Assembly (NCBI GenBank): GCA_958296225.1
Contig: OY282456.1
Span: forward strand, 2,666,001-2,730,000
From: an uncultured Dehalococcoidia bacterium
GTDB lineage: Bacteria > Chloroflexota > Dehalococcoidia > Lucifugimonadales > UBA3495
Reading direction: 5' to 3'
Length of the DNA: 64,000 nt
Shown: piece after piece, positions 34,633 through 44,200 of the stretch
How the letters are laid out: each line of letters begins with the position of its first letter
Numbering within the stretch: the stretch's first letter is position 1
Notes under the pieces: model-generated
Seen by the model: the letters and a program-made list of their open reading frames with translations, nothing else
Database searches by the model: none
What the model was told of the DNA's origin: nothing
Translations under genes and position numbers: made by a program

Positions 34633-35769
34633 ATGCCCAGCGTAGTATTCTGGCGCCCTCGCCTGCGCGGGGCGCGTTTTGATGATGGCGAGATTCCGTT
34701 GCAGGTTCTGCCCGACCTAGCCGCGTTGCGGGAAATGGTAATCGACGTGGCCAAATGGCGGTATCGGCAAGAGAACCCGGATCGCCAAGAAGCGCCGCGC
34801 GGGTTTGCCGACAAAATTGACTTGAAACTGGCCGGTATCGACAGCGGCAGCGCGGTGCCAGTCATAAGCATAACTACGAACGAGCCGGCGCTGCCTGGCA
34901 TAGGATTGCCATATCAAAAGTTCTTACTCCTGGCTAGGGATGACATTGCTGCCTTGATCGCAGCTGAGTCAGAAAACGGCGGCGCGCCAATCGCCGGACA
35001 TCTCCCCAACAAATTTTTGGCGTACTTTAACCGCATTGGGCGCAGCCTGCGTGATGACGAATCAATGGAGTTTCCGATGTCCAACGGCTCGCCTCCGGCC
35101 CGGTTGACCAAAGAAAAGCGCCAACGGCTGCTGCAACGCTCAAATATCGTGGAATTCACGCAGGAAGTGACCCTACGCGGAACCGTTCCTGAGGCTGACC
35201 AAATGCGGATGACTTTTGAGCTGCAACAGGTTCACGGTGGAAAGGTAGCCGGCCCTATGCCCGAACAACATCGCGACACCATCATCTCGGCATTTGACGG
35301 GTACCGGGACAACACCAGGATACTGGTTCACGGCATTGGCCGCTATGACCGCCGGAACCGATTGTCCGGTATGGAATCGGTCGCGCAAGTCACCTCGCTT
35401 GACCCGCTGGACATTCCGGCGCGCCTCGACGAGTTTCGCGCCATGCAGAACGGCTGGCTTGACGGCGCCGGGCTGGCCCCCGCACCCGCCGGCCTGGACT
35501 GGCTGTCAGCCAGCTGTGACGCTTACTTTCCCGCTGAGGCCCCCCTGCCCTACGCCTACCCTACCCCGGCCGGCGGCGTGCGGCTGGAATGGTCTCTGGG
35601 AACCCAGGAAATCAGCCTTGACATTGACTTGGAATCCCGCCGGGCCTGGTGGCACCGGCTTGATTTGGCGGCCGATTCCGACGATGAGATGGAGTTGAAC
35701 CTTGATGACATTGCCGGCTGGGAACGGCTGGGCACGGAAATTATACGCTTGGCGGAGCATACGGGATGA
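34633..35769 (+). CDS. Hypothetical protein between hsdM and hsdS
   Basis: 378 residues from ATG 34633, which has a strong AGGAGG 7-12 bases upstream. The start is VVFWRPRLRGARFDDGEIPL. A mid-part with KFLLLARDDIAALIAAES and FLAYFNRIGRSLRDDESMEF is followed by an acidic C-terminal domain with WWHRLDLAADSDDEMELNL. The protein is unrecognised. It shares an ATGA overlap with the next gene, so the two form a unit, and both lie inside the hsdM tail duplication, so they look like inserted cargo. Confidence 0.65.
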   Translation: MPSVVFWRPRLRGARFDDGEIPLQVLPDLAALREMVIDVAKWRYRQENPDRQEAPRGFADKIDLKLAGIDSGSAVPVISITTNEPALPGIGLPYQKFLLLARDDIAALIAAESENGGAPIAGHLPNKFLAYFNRIGRSLRDDESMEFPMSNGSPPARLTKEKRQRLLQRSNIVEFTQEVTLRGTVPEADQMRMTFELQQVHGGKVAGPMPEQHRDTIISAFDGYRDNTRILVHGIGRYDRRNRLSGMESVAQVTSLDPLDIPARLDEFRAMQNGWLDGAGLAPAPAGLDWLSASCDAYFPAEAPLPYAYPTPAGGVRLEWSLGTQEISLDIDLESRRAWWHRLDLAADSDDEMELNLDDIAGWERLGTEIIRLAEHTG

Positions 35770-36146
35770 ACGATGATACTCTCCTCTACCGGCAAATCCA
35801 TCCCGACTTCATACAGGACAATCCGCAAACCGGCAGGGCGCGCGCCACTTCCCAAGCCTTTCGCCCCACACCGGACGGCAATATATCGGTCTATGACGGC
35901 GACCGGATTACGGCCCCGGCATCCTAGCAGCACTATACCCAAGTCCTCAATTTGCAATCCGGCGGCGTTATGGCAGTCACAATGCAGGAATGTCACAAAA
36001 TCGCGTTGCCGGTGATACCCGACGGCATTCCGTTCCCGGAGCACGTGTCCCTGGATTGCACCGGCTTATCAAACCGGCAAATTGAAAACAATGCCAAACG
36101 GCTGCGCGCCGCCGCCAACGCCCGCGATTGGCAGTTCCAACCCTGA
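35766..36146 (+). pseudogene. Hypothetical gene with an in-frame amber codon
   Basis: ATG 35766 overlaps the preceding stop (ATGA). The frame reads LLYRQIHPDFIQDN, TSQAFRPTPDGNISVYDGD, ITAPAS, then TAG at 35925-35927, and continues without shift QHYTQVLNLQSGG, MAVTMQECHKIALPVIPD, PFPEHVSLDCTGLS to a TGA at 36144-36146. I recognise a common small protein family of unknown function in which a Trp stands at the amber position (WxHYT), so TGG to TAG is the likely change. Without the amber it would be about 125 residues. Confidence 0.65.
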
Positions 36147-36185
36147 CCCCCCGGCCGCGCCCCTTATGCCCGGCCTAACCGCCCC

Positions 36186-36275
36186 CAACCTATGCGCCCG
36201 CTGGCCGAAATACAGGCTGATATAATGGCCCTAGAGCGGGAGACCGAGGGGTTGCTGGGTGGGATTGTGGGCTGA
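36186..36275 (+). repeat. hsdM tail duplicate, copy 2 of a 90-base direct repeat
   Basis: In frame it reads QPMRPLAEIQADIMALERET and EGLLGGIVG with TGA, the end of an hsdM gene without the rest. Synonymous divergence from 34461-34550 suggests it derives from a different hsdM allele, consistent with recombination between related restriction loci when the two hypothetical genes were gained. Confidence 0.85.
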
Positions 36276-36288
36276 ATCATTATCCGAA

Positions 36289-38223
36289 ATGACCGCGCCA
36301 AAATTCGACATTACGCCTTTTCTCAACCAGAGTGAAGGCCAACATTACGACCGCAAGTCGCTTTTCCATGGCCCGGAAGGACGCAAGCGCTCCCGAAAGC
36401 GGCGCGTGGTACGCGACGAAGTTGCGGAGTACGTGGCCGCGTTCGCTAATGCCGATGGCGGCGTGCTGGTGCTGGGCATTGAGGACGACGACTATGAAAT
36501 CACCGGCCACCGCCTGCCCCCGGATGCGCTGCAAAGCCTGCTGAATACCCCGGCCAATCGCCTGAAACCGGCGCAGGAACCGGGTTTCATCGTTACTGTC
36601 GACGGCAAAGAACTGATTGTTTTTGACGTGCCGGCCTCCGATGTTCCCGTTCAGGTAATTGGCGACGGGTTCCCCCTCAGAATGGGCGACCGGACAGTTC
36701 AGTCCAGCGAAAGCCAAATTAACGCCCTAAAGTTTGACGGTCTGGCGGCGAGCTGGGAAAGTCGCCGGTCGCCGGCGAGGCTGGCCGACCTGGATGGACA
36801 GTTGCTGGAACAGGCGCGGCAAGGGGCCGGGCTGTCGGCCTTGACTGATGAGGAATACCTGCTCAAGCGCAAACTGGCCGACCGGCAAGGGCGCAGCGTC
36901 GTGCTGCGCAACGCCGCCGAGCTGCTCTTTGCCCGCAATGGGCCGGAGCATCCCAATGCCGGCGTCCGCCTTTTTCGCGTTGTGGGCACGGAACGTCGTA
37001 CCGGCGCCGCGTACAACGTTGAGGAACGCCCCCGCATTGAGGGCAACCTGCACACGGTCATATCTGAGGCGGTCGCCACCATCGGCGGCCTGTTGCGACG
37101 CCCCTCGCGTCTGGTGGGCAACAGGTTCCGCGAGGAACCCGAATACCCCGATTTTGCCTGGCAAGAAGCTTTGCTCAACGCCGTTGCGCACCGCGACTAT
37201 GGGATGGAAGGAACCGGCACCGAGGTTCATTTGTTCGACGACCGGATGGAAGTCTCCAGCCCGGGGCCGCTGGTGGGCAGCCTGACATTGGAAGCCCTGC
37301 TCCGGCTGGAGCGCGTCCATCACAGCCGTAATCCGCGTATCATCCGAACGCTGGTTGACCTGGGCTTGGCCCGTGAGCAGGGCGAAGGCATTCCCCGTAT
37401 GTTTGCCGAGATGGCGGATGCCTTTCTGCCACAGCCTGACATCGCGCTTACCGACCGCAGTATTACGGTTACTCTCCGCAATACGCTCACGCTTAACGAT
37501 GCCGACCGGGATTTTGTATCCCGCCTTGGGGACCTGCAATTTGACCGCAACGAGTTTCGGGCTTTGCTGCACGCCCATCGCCACGGCCACGTTGATAACT
37601 CCAGCCTGCGCGCTTTGTCCGGCCTGGATACATTGCGTACCAGCTACGCGCTACGCGCCCTGCGCGACCGGGGACTGCTGGAGCTACACGCTCATGGCGC
37701 CAACAGCTATTACACGCTGACCGAGGCTATGGCATTGTATAACCCCACGGATCATGGTGACCTCACCACGGATCATGGTGACCTCACCACGGATCATGGT
37801 GACCTCACCACGGATCATGGTGACCTCACCACGGATCATGGTGACCTCACCACGGATCGTGGTGACCTCACCGCGGATCGTGGTGACCTCACCGCGGATC
37901 GTGGTGACCTCACCGCGGATCGTGGTGACCTTTCACTTCATATCCAAGAGCACATAAAGGGATTGGGGCAGCGCCCGCGTCGTGACCGTATGCGTCCAAT
38001 AGTCCTACAAATTTGCAGTCAGGGACGGTGGGTTACTACTGCCGACATCGCCCGGCTGAGCAACATCTCCCCGAACAATTTGAGAGCGCATCACCTGTCC
38101 CCGATGGTGGCAAGCGGCCTGCTGGAACGCCGTTACCCGGAAAACCCTACCCATCCGCAGCAGGCTTACCGCGCCGTGGCCGCGCCGCCTGCGCCCGAGT
38201 TGCAGGAAAGACATCTGCTATGA
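36289..38223 (+). CDS. AlbA/Schlafen-like ATP-binding protein with heptad repeats
   Basis: 644 residues; ATG 36289 is chosen just before TAPKFDITPFLNQSEGQHYD. The AlbA_2/Schlafen-type domain (residues 1-150) has EYVAAFANADGGVLVLGIED. An ATP-binding HATPase_c_4-like part (WQEALLNAVAHRDYG, near 295, and EVSSPGPLVGSLTLEALL) and helix-turn-helix segments follow. Residues 486-548 are nine units of TDHGDLT, TDRGDLT or ADRGDLT, then a second winged helix (TTADIARLSNISPNNLRAHH). Such proteins are often found between type I restriction genes and act as putative regulators or accessory factors. Its stop overlaps hsdS (ATGA), so it is co-translated with the specificity subunit. Confidence 0.82.
   Translation: MTAPKFDITPFLNQSEGQHYDRKSLFHGPEGRKRSRKRRVVRDEVAEYVAAFANADGGVLVLGIEDDDYEITGHRLPPDALQSLLNTPANRLKPAQEPGFIVTVDGKELIVFDVPASDVPVQVIGDGFPLRMGDRTVQSSESQINALKFDGLAASWESRRSPARLADLDGQLLEQARQGAGLSALTDEEYLLKRKLADRQGRSVVLRNAAELLFARNGPEHPNAGVRLFRVVGTERRTGAAYNVEERPRIEGNLHTVISEAVATIGGLLRRPSRLVGNRFREEPEYPDFAWQEALLNAVAHRDYGMEGTGTEVHLFDDRMEVSSPGPLVGSLTLEALLRLERVHHSRNPRIIRTLVDLGLAREQGEGIPRMFAEMADAFLPQPDIALTDRSITVTLRNTLTLNDADRDFVSRLGDLQFDRNEFRALLHAHRHGHVDNSSLRALSGLDTLRTSYALRALRDRGLLELHAHGANSYYTLTEAMALYNPTDHGDLTTDHGDLTTDHGDLTTDHGDLTTDHGDLTTDRGDLTADRGDLTADRGDLTADRGDLSLHIQEHIKGLGQRPRRDRMRPIVLQICSQGRWVTTADIARLSNISPNNLRAHHLSPMVASGLLERRYPENPTHPQQAYRAVAAPPAPELQERHLL
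37745..37933 (+). repeat. 21-base tandem repeat, nine units, in frame
   Basis: Nine 21-base units encode heptapeptides: five TDHGDLT, one TDRGDLT, two ADRGDLT and one ADRGDLS. Each unit contains GATC and GGTGACC. The first five are nearly identical and the later four carry CGTGG for CATGG. The unit length is a multiple of three, so copy-number change alters linker length, not frame. Confidence 0.95.
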
Positions 38224-39590
38224 CCGCCCCCGCCCTCCAACCCTACCCCTGCTACCGGCCCTCCGGCGTGCCCTGGCTGGGCGATGTGCCGGCGCATTGG
38301 GAAGTGCGGCGACTGAAGCATTGGGTTGGGATAAACGAAGCCCTGTTATCTGAGGCAACCGACGCTGGTTTTGAGTTCCGCTATCTGGAAATTGGCGCAA
38401 TAGACGCCGGCCGGCTGATTGAGAAACCGGCCCGACTCCATTTTGCCAATGCGCCATCACGGGCCAGACGCATTGTGCGAACCAACGACACCATCATATC
38501 AACCGTGAGGACATATCTGAAAGCCGTCTGGTTTGCGGAGAATGTACCGGATGATTTGATATGTTCAACTGGGTTTGCGGTGCTGACGCCACGACCGGGA
38601 ACTGCGCCCAAGTTTGTAAGTTATCTGGCGCAGAGCAACTTTCTTACCGACCGGGTAACTGCGGAATCAGTGGGCATCGCCTATCCGGCCATTGCGGAGA
38701 GCAAGTTCCGCGTCTTTCACATAGCCGTTCCCCCGCCCGATGAACAAGCCGCCATCGTCCGCTACCTGGATGATGCTGATGGGCGCATCCGTCGCTATAT
38801 TGATGCCAAAGAGCGCCTCATCGTCCTGCTGGCGGAACAGCGGCGGGCGGCCATCCACCAGGCCGTTACGCGCGGCCTTGACCCCGATGCTCCCCTCCGT
38901 CCCTCCGGCATCCCCGGGCTGGGCGATGTGCCGGCGCATTGGGAAGTGCGGCGGCTGCGTAATCTGGTTGATATGCGGGCAAGCAATGTTGACAAGCACT
39001 CCAAAGACCAGGAATTGCCCGTTCGCCTCTGCAATTACGTTGACGTGTATAAGAACGACCGCATTACTGCCGACTTGCCATTTATGCGCGCCACCGCTAC
39101 CGCCGATGAGATTGCGCGCTTTCGGCTGCAAAGTGGTGACGTTCTGATTACTAAAGACTCTGAAGTCTGGCATGATATAGCGGTGCCGGCGCTGGTCGAG
39201 CATACAGCCGACGACTTGGTTTGCGGCTATCACTTGGCATTGCTGCGTCCATCACCGGATGCTTTGAGCGGGCCTTACCTGTTTTGCGCATTGCAAAGTT
39301 CGGCAATCGCCAGCCAGTTTCACATCGAAGCCAACGGTGTAACACGCTACGGACTCCCACACCAGGCCATCAAATCAGCCCTTTTGCCCGTTCCCCCTCT
39401 CCACGAACAGGCCGCCATCGTCGCCCACCTGGACCGGGTTACGGCGGGGATTGACGCCGCCATTGCCCGCGCGCGCCGCCAGATAGAGTTGCTCAACGAG
39501 TACCGCGCCCGCCTGATTGCCGACGTGGTAACGGGCCAGGTGGACGTGCGCCCCGCCGCCGCCATCGCATCCGGCCCGCCGGGGGTTTGA
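38220..39590 (+). CDS. hsdS: Type I restriction specificity subunit
   Basis: 456 residues from ATG 38220, overlapping the preceding stop, with AGGAAAG upstream. Two target-recognition domains each begin with a repeated entry segment (RPSGVPWLGDVPAHWEVRRL near residue 15, RPSGIPGLGDVPAHWEVRRL near 230) and end in a helical conserved region (PDEQAAIVRYLDDADGRI and HEQAAIVAHLDRVTAGIDAA). This is the standard two-half HsdS layout that sets the bipartite DNA site for HsdM and HsdR. The entry segments share 37 identical bases (38275-38311 and 38917-38953), which could allow domain shuffling. A long conserved spacer, IHQAVTRGLDPDAPLRPSG, joins the halves. Confidence 0.92.
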   Translation: MTAPALQPYPCYRPSGVPWLGDVPAHWEVRRLKHWVGINEALLSEATDAGFEFRYLEIGAIDAGRLIEKPARLHFANAPSRARRIVRTNDTIISTVRTYLKAVWFAENVPDDLICSTGFAVLTPRPGTAPKFVSYLAQSNFLTDRVTAESVGIAYPAIAESKFRVFHIAVPPPDEQAAIVRYLDDADGRIRRYIDAKERLIVLLAEQRRAAIHQAVTRGLDPDAPLRPSGIPGLGDVPAHWEVRRLRNLVDMRASNVDKHSKDQELPVRLCNYVDVYKNDRITADLPFMRATATADEIARFRLQSGDVLITKDSEVWHDIAVPALVEHTADDLVCGYHLALLRPSPDALSGPYLFCALQSSAIASQFHIEANGVTRYGLPHQAIKSALLPVPPLHEQAAIVAHLDRVTAGIDAAIARARRQIELLNEYRARLIADVVTGQVDVRPAAAIASGPPGV

Positions 39591-39644
39591 CGCCGGGCGC
39601 AGGGGTTGGCTAATATGGCAGCCGTCCGGCCTGAGGAACCTGCC

Positions 39645-40076
39645 ATGCCTTTGAGCAATACCGAATTCGCCGCTATAATGGCTGACCACAAACGAATCGA
39701 TGGCGACATTTACTGGCAAGAGGACGAAGACCATTCCCCGGCCCGGCAGTTCCGGGCTGACATCTACTCTGGGGGCGGCTGGTCCCTTTTCATCCAAGGA
39801 CGCTACAACCGGGGAGCCGCCAAGCTCACCTACTCGCGCATCCTGCGCACGGACGGACACATCTATGGCCTGTGTTTGGGCAACGACCATCACAACCCGC
39901 AGTGCAACCAGGTTGGCGACCGGCATCTACACCGCTGGACGGAACGCTATCGGGACAAAGAGGCCCACGTTGCACAGGGAATCACGGCGTCGGTTGCCAA
40001 CCCGGTAGCGGTTTGGAGAGAGTTTTGCGCGGCGGCGGGCATCGTGCATAATGGCAGTATGTATCCGCCTCGGTAA
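39645..40076 (+). CDS. Hypothetical protein (DUF6978-like)
   Basis: 143 residues; ATG 39645 is preferred because GAGG lies upstream and MPLSNTEFAAIMADHKRID looks like a natural start. A compact beta-rich middle (RADIYSGGGWSLFIQGRYN, RILRTDGHIYGLCLGNDHHN) and HLHRWTERYRDKEAHVA follow. The assignment to DUF6978 is from memory. It is followed 11 bases later by the DUF1828 gene, a pairing I recall from other genomes. Function unknown; it lies within the restriction operon. Confidence 0.6.
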   Translation: MPLSNTEFAAIMADHKRIDGDIYWQEDEDHSPARQFRADIYSGGGWSLFIQGRYNRGAAKLTYSRILRTDGHIYGLCLGNDHHNPQCNQVGDRHLHRWTERYRDKEAHVAQGITASVANPVAVWREFCAAAGIVHNGSMYPPR

Positions 40077-40087
40077 CGGTGACCTTT

Positions 40088-40870
40088 ATGACCAGCAGCA
40101 ACATTTGTCAAACCTTGCAGGACGGGCTGGGCGCGCTGTTCGTCTGCGTTGACCAGGGCGACTACTGCCGGGTGCGCACGCCGTTCCTGTATCCCGACGG
40201 CGACAACATCGACCTGTTCTGCCGGGTTGACGGCAATACCACAACCATTACCGACTTGGCGGAGACCACGGGCTGGCTGCGGATGCAGTCGCTGTCCACC
40301 CGGCGCTCTCCGAACCAGAACCGGCTGATTGAGGACGTGTGCCAGACCCACGGCGTGGAGTTTTACCGGGGGATGCTGCAGGCCCGCTGCCATCCCGACG
40401 ACGACCTATCCAACGTTCTCACCCGCGTAGCCCAGGCGGCCCTGCGCGTGTCCGACCTTTGGTTCACCTTGCGTCATCAGGCCGCCGGCCAGTCCGTAGC
40501 CGGAGAAGTAGCCGAGTACCTGACCGAGCGCCGCTTGCAATACGAACCGGCCAAAAGGCTGGCCGGGCGCTCGCAGCAGGTGTGGTATGTTGACTTTCAC
40601 GTGCGCGCCGACCGTCGCAGCTCGCTGGTGAAGGTGTTGAACACCGGCAGCCGCGCCGCCGCCCACCGGATTACCGACCATGTGGTAGCTACCTGGTATG
40701 ACCTGAACCACCACGCCGTAGGGCCGGAAGGCTTGCAGTTCGTATCCCTCTTTGACGACACGATTGACGTTTGGAGTGACGAGGATTTCCGTCGGGTTGA
40801 GGATTTGTCAAAAATAGCCCGCTGGTCGCGCCCGGACGAGTTTATCAGCATCCTTACGGAATCAGTTTGA
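40088..40870 (+). CDS. DUF1828/DUF1829 domain protein
   Basis: 260 residues from ATG 40088 (GTG 40079 is possible). The DUF1828 part (about residues 1-100) shows RVRTPFLYPDGDNIDLFCR and TTITDLAETTGWLRMQS; the DUF1829 part has YVDFHVRADRRSSLVKVLNT and VATWYDLNH. Proteins of this two-domain type are often plasmid- or phage-linked and are thought to be nuclease-like or regulatory; the function is not established. It sits between hsdS and the toxin gene, in the same direction. Confidence 0.75.
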   Translation: MTSSNICQTLQDGLGALFVCVDQGDYCRVRTPFLYPDGDNIDLFCRVDGNTTTITDLAETTGWLRMQSLSTRRSPNQNRLIEDVCQTHGVEFYRGMLQARCHPDDDLSNVLTRVAQAALRVSDLWFTLRHQAAGQSVAGEVAEYLTERRLQYEPAKRLAGRSQQVWYVDFHVRADRRSSLVKVLNTGSRAAAHRITDHVVATWYDLNHHAVGPEGLQFVSLFDDTIDVWSDEDFRRVEDLSKIARWSRPDEFISILTESV

Positions 40871-41000
40871 CGACTAGCGACACTGGCGAGCAGGGGTTGG
40901 AGCGGGCTGCTCACCGACTGGTATTCCACCGGGCAAGCCGATACCACCGGCAGCCTTATCGCAAAAAAGCGGGCGGGCGCGGTTAGAGGGAGCGGGCCAG

Positions 41001-41291
41001 TTGCGTTGGACTTGGTGCGAAGCAAAAAACCGAACAAATCAACGGAAGCACGGAATCGTTTTTCAAACCGCGGCATTGGTATTTTTTGACCCCTTGGCCG
41101 CCACTCGGGAAGACCTGTATCCGCTGGAACAACGCTGGCAGACTATTGGTGAAGTACGCGGGGTCATTATCATCGTTGTTCACACTCGGCCGGAGTACGA
41201 CAGCGCAGCGGGGGAAGAAATCGGGAGAATCATCAGCGCCAGAAAAGCGGAAAAGAGTGAAATCAATGACTACGCCGAAGGACAATTTTAG
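41001..41291 (+). CDS. brnT: BrnT-family (DUF497) toxin in the type I restriction locus
   Basis: 96 residues from TTG 41001, with GGGAG upstream. The family pattern is visible: WCEAKNRTNQRKHGIVFQTA, LVFFDPLAATREDLYPLEQ, RWQTIGEVRGVIIIVVHT and GRIISARKAEKSEINDY. BrnT is a RelE-like RNase toxin. It overlaps by 26 bases the next ORF, whose first 55 residues look like its antitoxin. It belongs to the same family as the BrnT at 22230, but the sequences differ widely, so it was acquired separately. Confidence 0.87.
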   Translation: MRWTWCEAKNRTNQRKHGIVFQTAALVFFDPLAATREDLYPLEQRWQTIGEVRGVIIIVVHTRPEYDSAAGEEIGRIISARKAEKSEINDYAEGQF

Positions 41292-44200
41292 GCTGACTCC
41301 AGCCCAAGAGCGGGAACTCAAAGCCCTCGCCGAGCTCCCTGATGACCAGATTGACACCAGCGACATACCGTTGACGACGGATTGGAGCAATGCCCGGCGC
41401 GGGGTATTTTACGAAGCAATGATGCGCCGGGGCGCGCAACCATCAAATCCGGCTGCCAGACCAGCCCCCACCGACACCACCGAACGCGGGCTGGAGCGGC
41501 GCGCCGTCGGCCTGCTCACCGGCGGCGATTCCGCTGATTCCCGCGACGATGCGCCCGTCGGCCCGGAAACCCGCGAGGCGTCCGCGGCCTACTTTGCCCG
41601 CTATCCCGGCGGCTGGATTGCCGGCGACCCGGCCGGTTACGACCGGGAGCATTGCGTTGACCTGGCCCAGCTGTCCGCCTTTCTCCGCGCCACGCAGCCG
41701 GAAACGGCCGCCGCCCTGCTGCTGGATAGCGACCATCCAACCCGCCGCCGGTTCCTGCACCGGCTGCAGCGGCAAGTGGACCAACGCGGCGTGGTGGACG
41801 CCCTCCGCAACGGCGTCAAGCATGGGCCGCACGATGTTGCGCTGTATTACGCCATCCCCACGCCCGGCAACGAAACCGCCGCCGCCCGGCACCGGCAGAA
41901 CCGCTTTTCGGTAACCCGGCAGCTGCGCTACAGCAGCGACCACGGCCAGCGGGCTTTAGACCTGGGCTTGTTCCTCAACGGCCTGCCCATTGCCACGGTG
42001 GAGCTGAAAAACAGCCTCACCCGGCAGACGGCGGCCGACGCGGCGGAACAGTACCGCCGCGACCGCAGCCCCCGGGAGCCGCTGTTCCGGGTGGGCCGCT
42101 GCCTGGCCCACTTTGCCGTTGACGACCAGGAGGCGTTGTTCTGCACCAAACTGGACGGCAAGTCGTCCGTGTTCCTGCCCTTCAACCGGGGCTGGAACGA
42201 CGGGGCCGGCAACCCGCCCCACCCGAACGGCCTGAAAACCGATTACCTGTGGCGGGACATTCTGGCGCCCGTCAGCCTGGCCGGCATCCTGGAGAACTAC
42301 GCCTTGCTGGACGGCGGGGCGCAAATCTGGCCCCGCTATCACCAGCTGGACGCCGTGCGCCGGCTGCTGCGCGACGCTGAGGAGCAGGGCCCCGGACAGC
42401 GCTACCTGATCCAGCACTCGGCCGGCAGCGGCAAATCCAACTCCATCGCCTGGCTGGCCCACCGGCTCATCACCCTGGCCAGGGCCGGCCGGCCGGTTTT
42501 CGACTCCATTATTGTAGTTACCGACCGGCTGGTGCTTGACCGGCAGATTGACGCCACCATCCGGCGTTTCGCCCAGCTGCGGAACACGGTGGGCCACGCC
42601 GACAGCGCCGGCGACCTGCGCCGTCTCCTGGTGCAGGACAAGAAAATCATCATCACCACCGCGCAGAAGTTCCCCTTTATCCTGAACGACATCGCGGGGG
42701 CCAGCCGGAGCCGCAACTTCGCCATCATCATTGACGAGGCCCATTCCGGCCAGGGCGGGCGCACTTCGGCGGCCATGGGCCGGGCGCTGGCCGGCAACGC
42801 CGCCGCCGCTGGTGATGATGATGACGATGACACCTTTGAGGACCAAATCAACCGCATCATCGGGCAGCGGCGCCTGCTGCGCAACGCCAGCTATTTTGCC
42901 TTCACCGCCACGCCCAAAAACCGCACCCTGGAACTGTTCGGCCGGCCCGACCCGCAGCCCGACGGCACAATCCGGCATCTGCCCTTTCACAGCTACACGA
43001 TGAAGCAGGCCATCCAGGAGGGCTTCATCTGCGACGTGCTGAGCAACTACGCCACCGTTGACAGCTACTATAACCTGGTCAAGACGGTTGCCGACGACCC
43101 GCAGTTCGACGCCCGCCGCGCCCGGCGCAAGTTGCGCCGCTTTGTGGAGGGGCACCGCTACGCCGTCCGCCAGAAGGCCGCAATCATCGTTGACCACTTC
43201 GATGAATCCGTGTACCGCCCCCGCAAAATTGACGGGCGGGCCCGGGCCATGGTCGTAACCGACGGCGTGGCCCGGGCCATCGAGTACTACCACGCCATCC
43301 GGGAGTGTCTCGCGGAACGCGGCCGCCCCTACCAGGCCATCGTTGCCTTCTCCGGCGAGCGGGAGTACGGCGGCAGCATCGTCAGCGAGGCGTCGCTGAA
43401 CGGCTTCCCGTCGGCGCAGATTACCGCCAAAATTCAGGAAGACCCGTACCGCATCCTAATCTGCGCCGACAAGTTCCAGACCGGCTACGACGAACCGCTG
43501 CTGCACACGATGTACGTGGACAAAACCCTCGCCGGCGTCCAGGCCGTGCAGACGCTTTCCCGCCTCAACCGGGCAATGCCCAACAAGCATGACGTGTTCG
43601 TGCTGGACTTTATGAACAACGCGGACGTCATCCGGCACGCCTTCGCCGACTACTACCGCACCACCATCCTGACCGACGAGGCCGACCCGGACAAACTGCA
43701 CGACCTCAAGGCGAAACTGGACGGCTACCGCATCTATTCGGACACGCAAGTTGCCGACTTCGTTCGCGCCTACCTGGGCGGCGCCGACCGCAGCGACCTG
43801 GACCCGGCGCTGGACGCCTGCGTTGCCGAATACGTGAGCCAACTGGACGAAGATGGGCAGGTGGACTTCAAGGGAACGGCCAAAGGCTTTGTCCGCGCCT
43901 ACGCCTTCCTGTCGCAGGTGCTGCCCTACGCCAACGCGCAGTGGGAAAAGCTTTTCATTTTCCTCACCTTCCTCATCCCCAAACTGCCCGCTCCCGTTGC
44001 AAGCGACCTGTCCCAGGGCATCCTGGCGGCGGTGGATATGGACAGCTACCGGGCCGAAAGGCAGGCCGCCGCCAGCATCGCGATGCCCGACGAGGACGCC
44101 TTGATTGAGCCCATCCAGGCCGCCAGCGGCAACGGGCCGGCCGAGCCCGAAATAGACCGGCTGACCAACATCCTGGCCGAGTTCAACACCATCTGGGGAA

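Noticed and set aside
35925..35927. TAG recoded as an amino acid
   Set aside because: The CoA-transferase, the convergent gene at 63820 and several others end in TAG, so it is a working stop codon.
37745..37933. Regular 21-base repeats as a CRISPR array
   Set aside because: The units are directly adjacent with no spacers and are read in frame within a protein.
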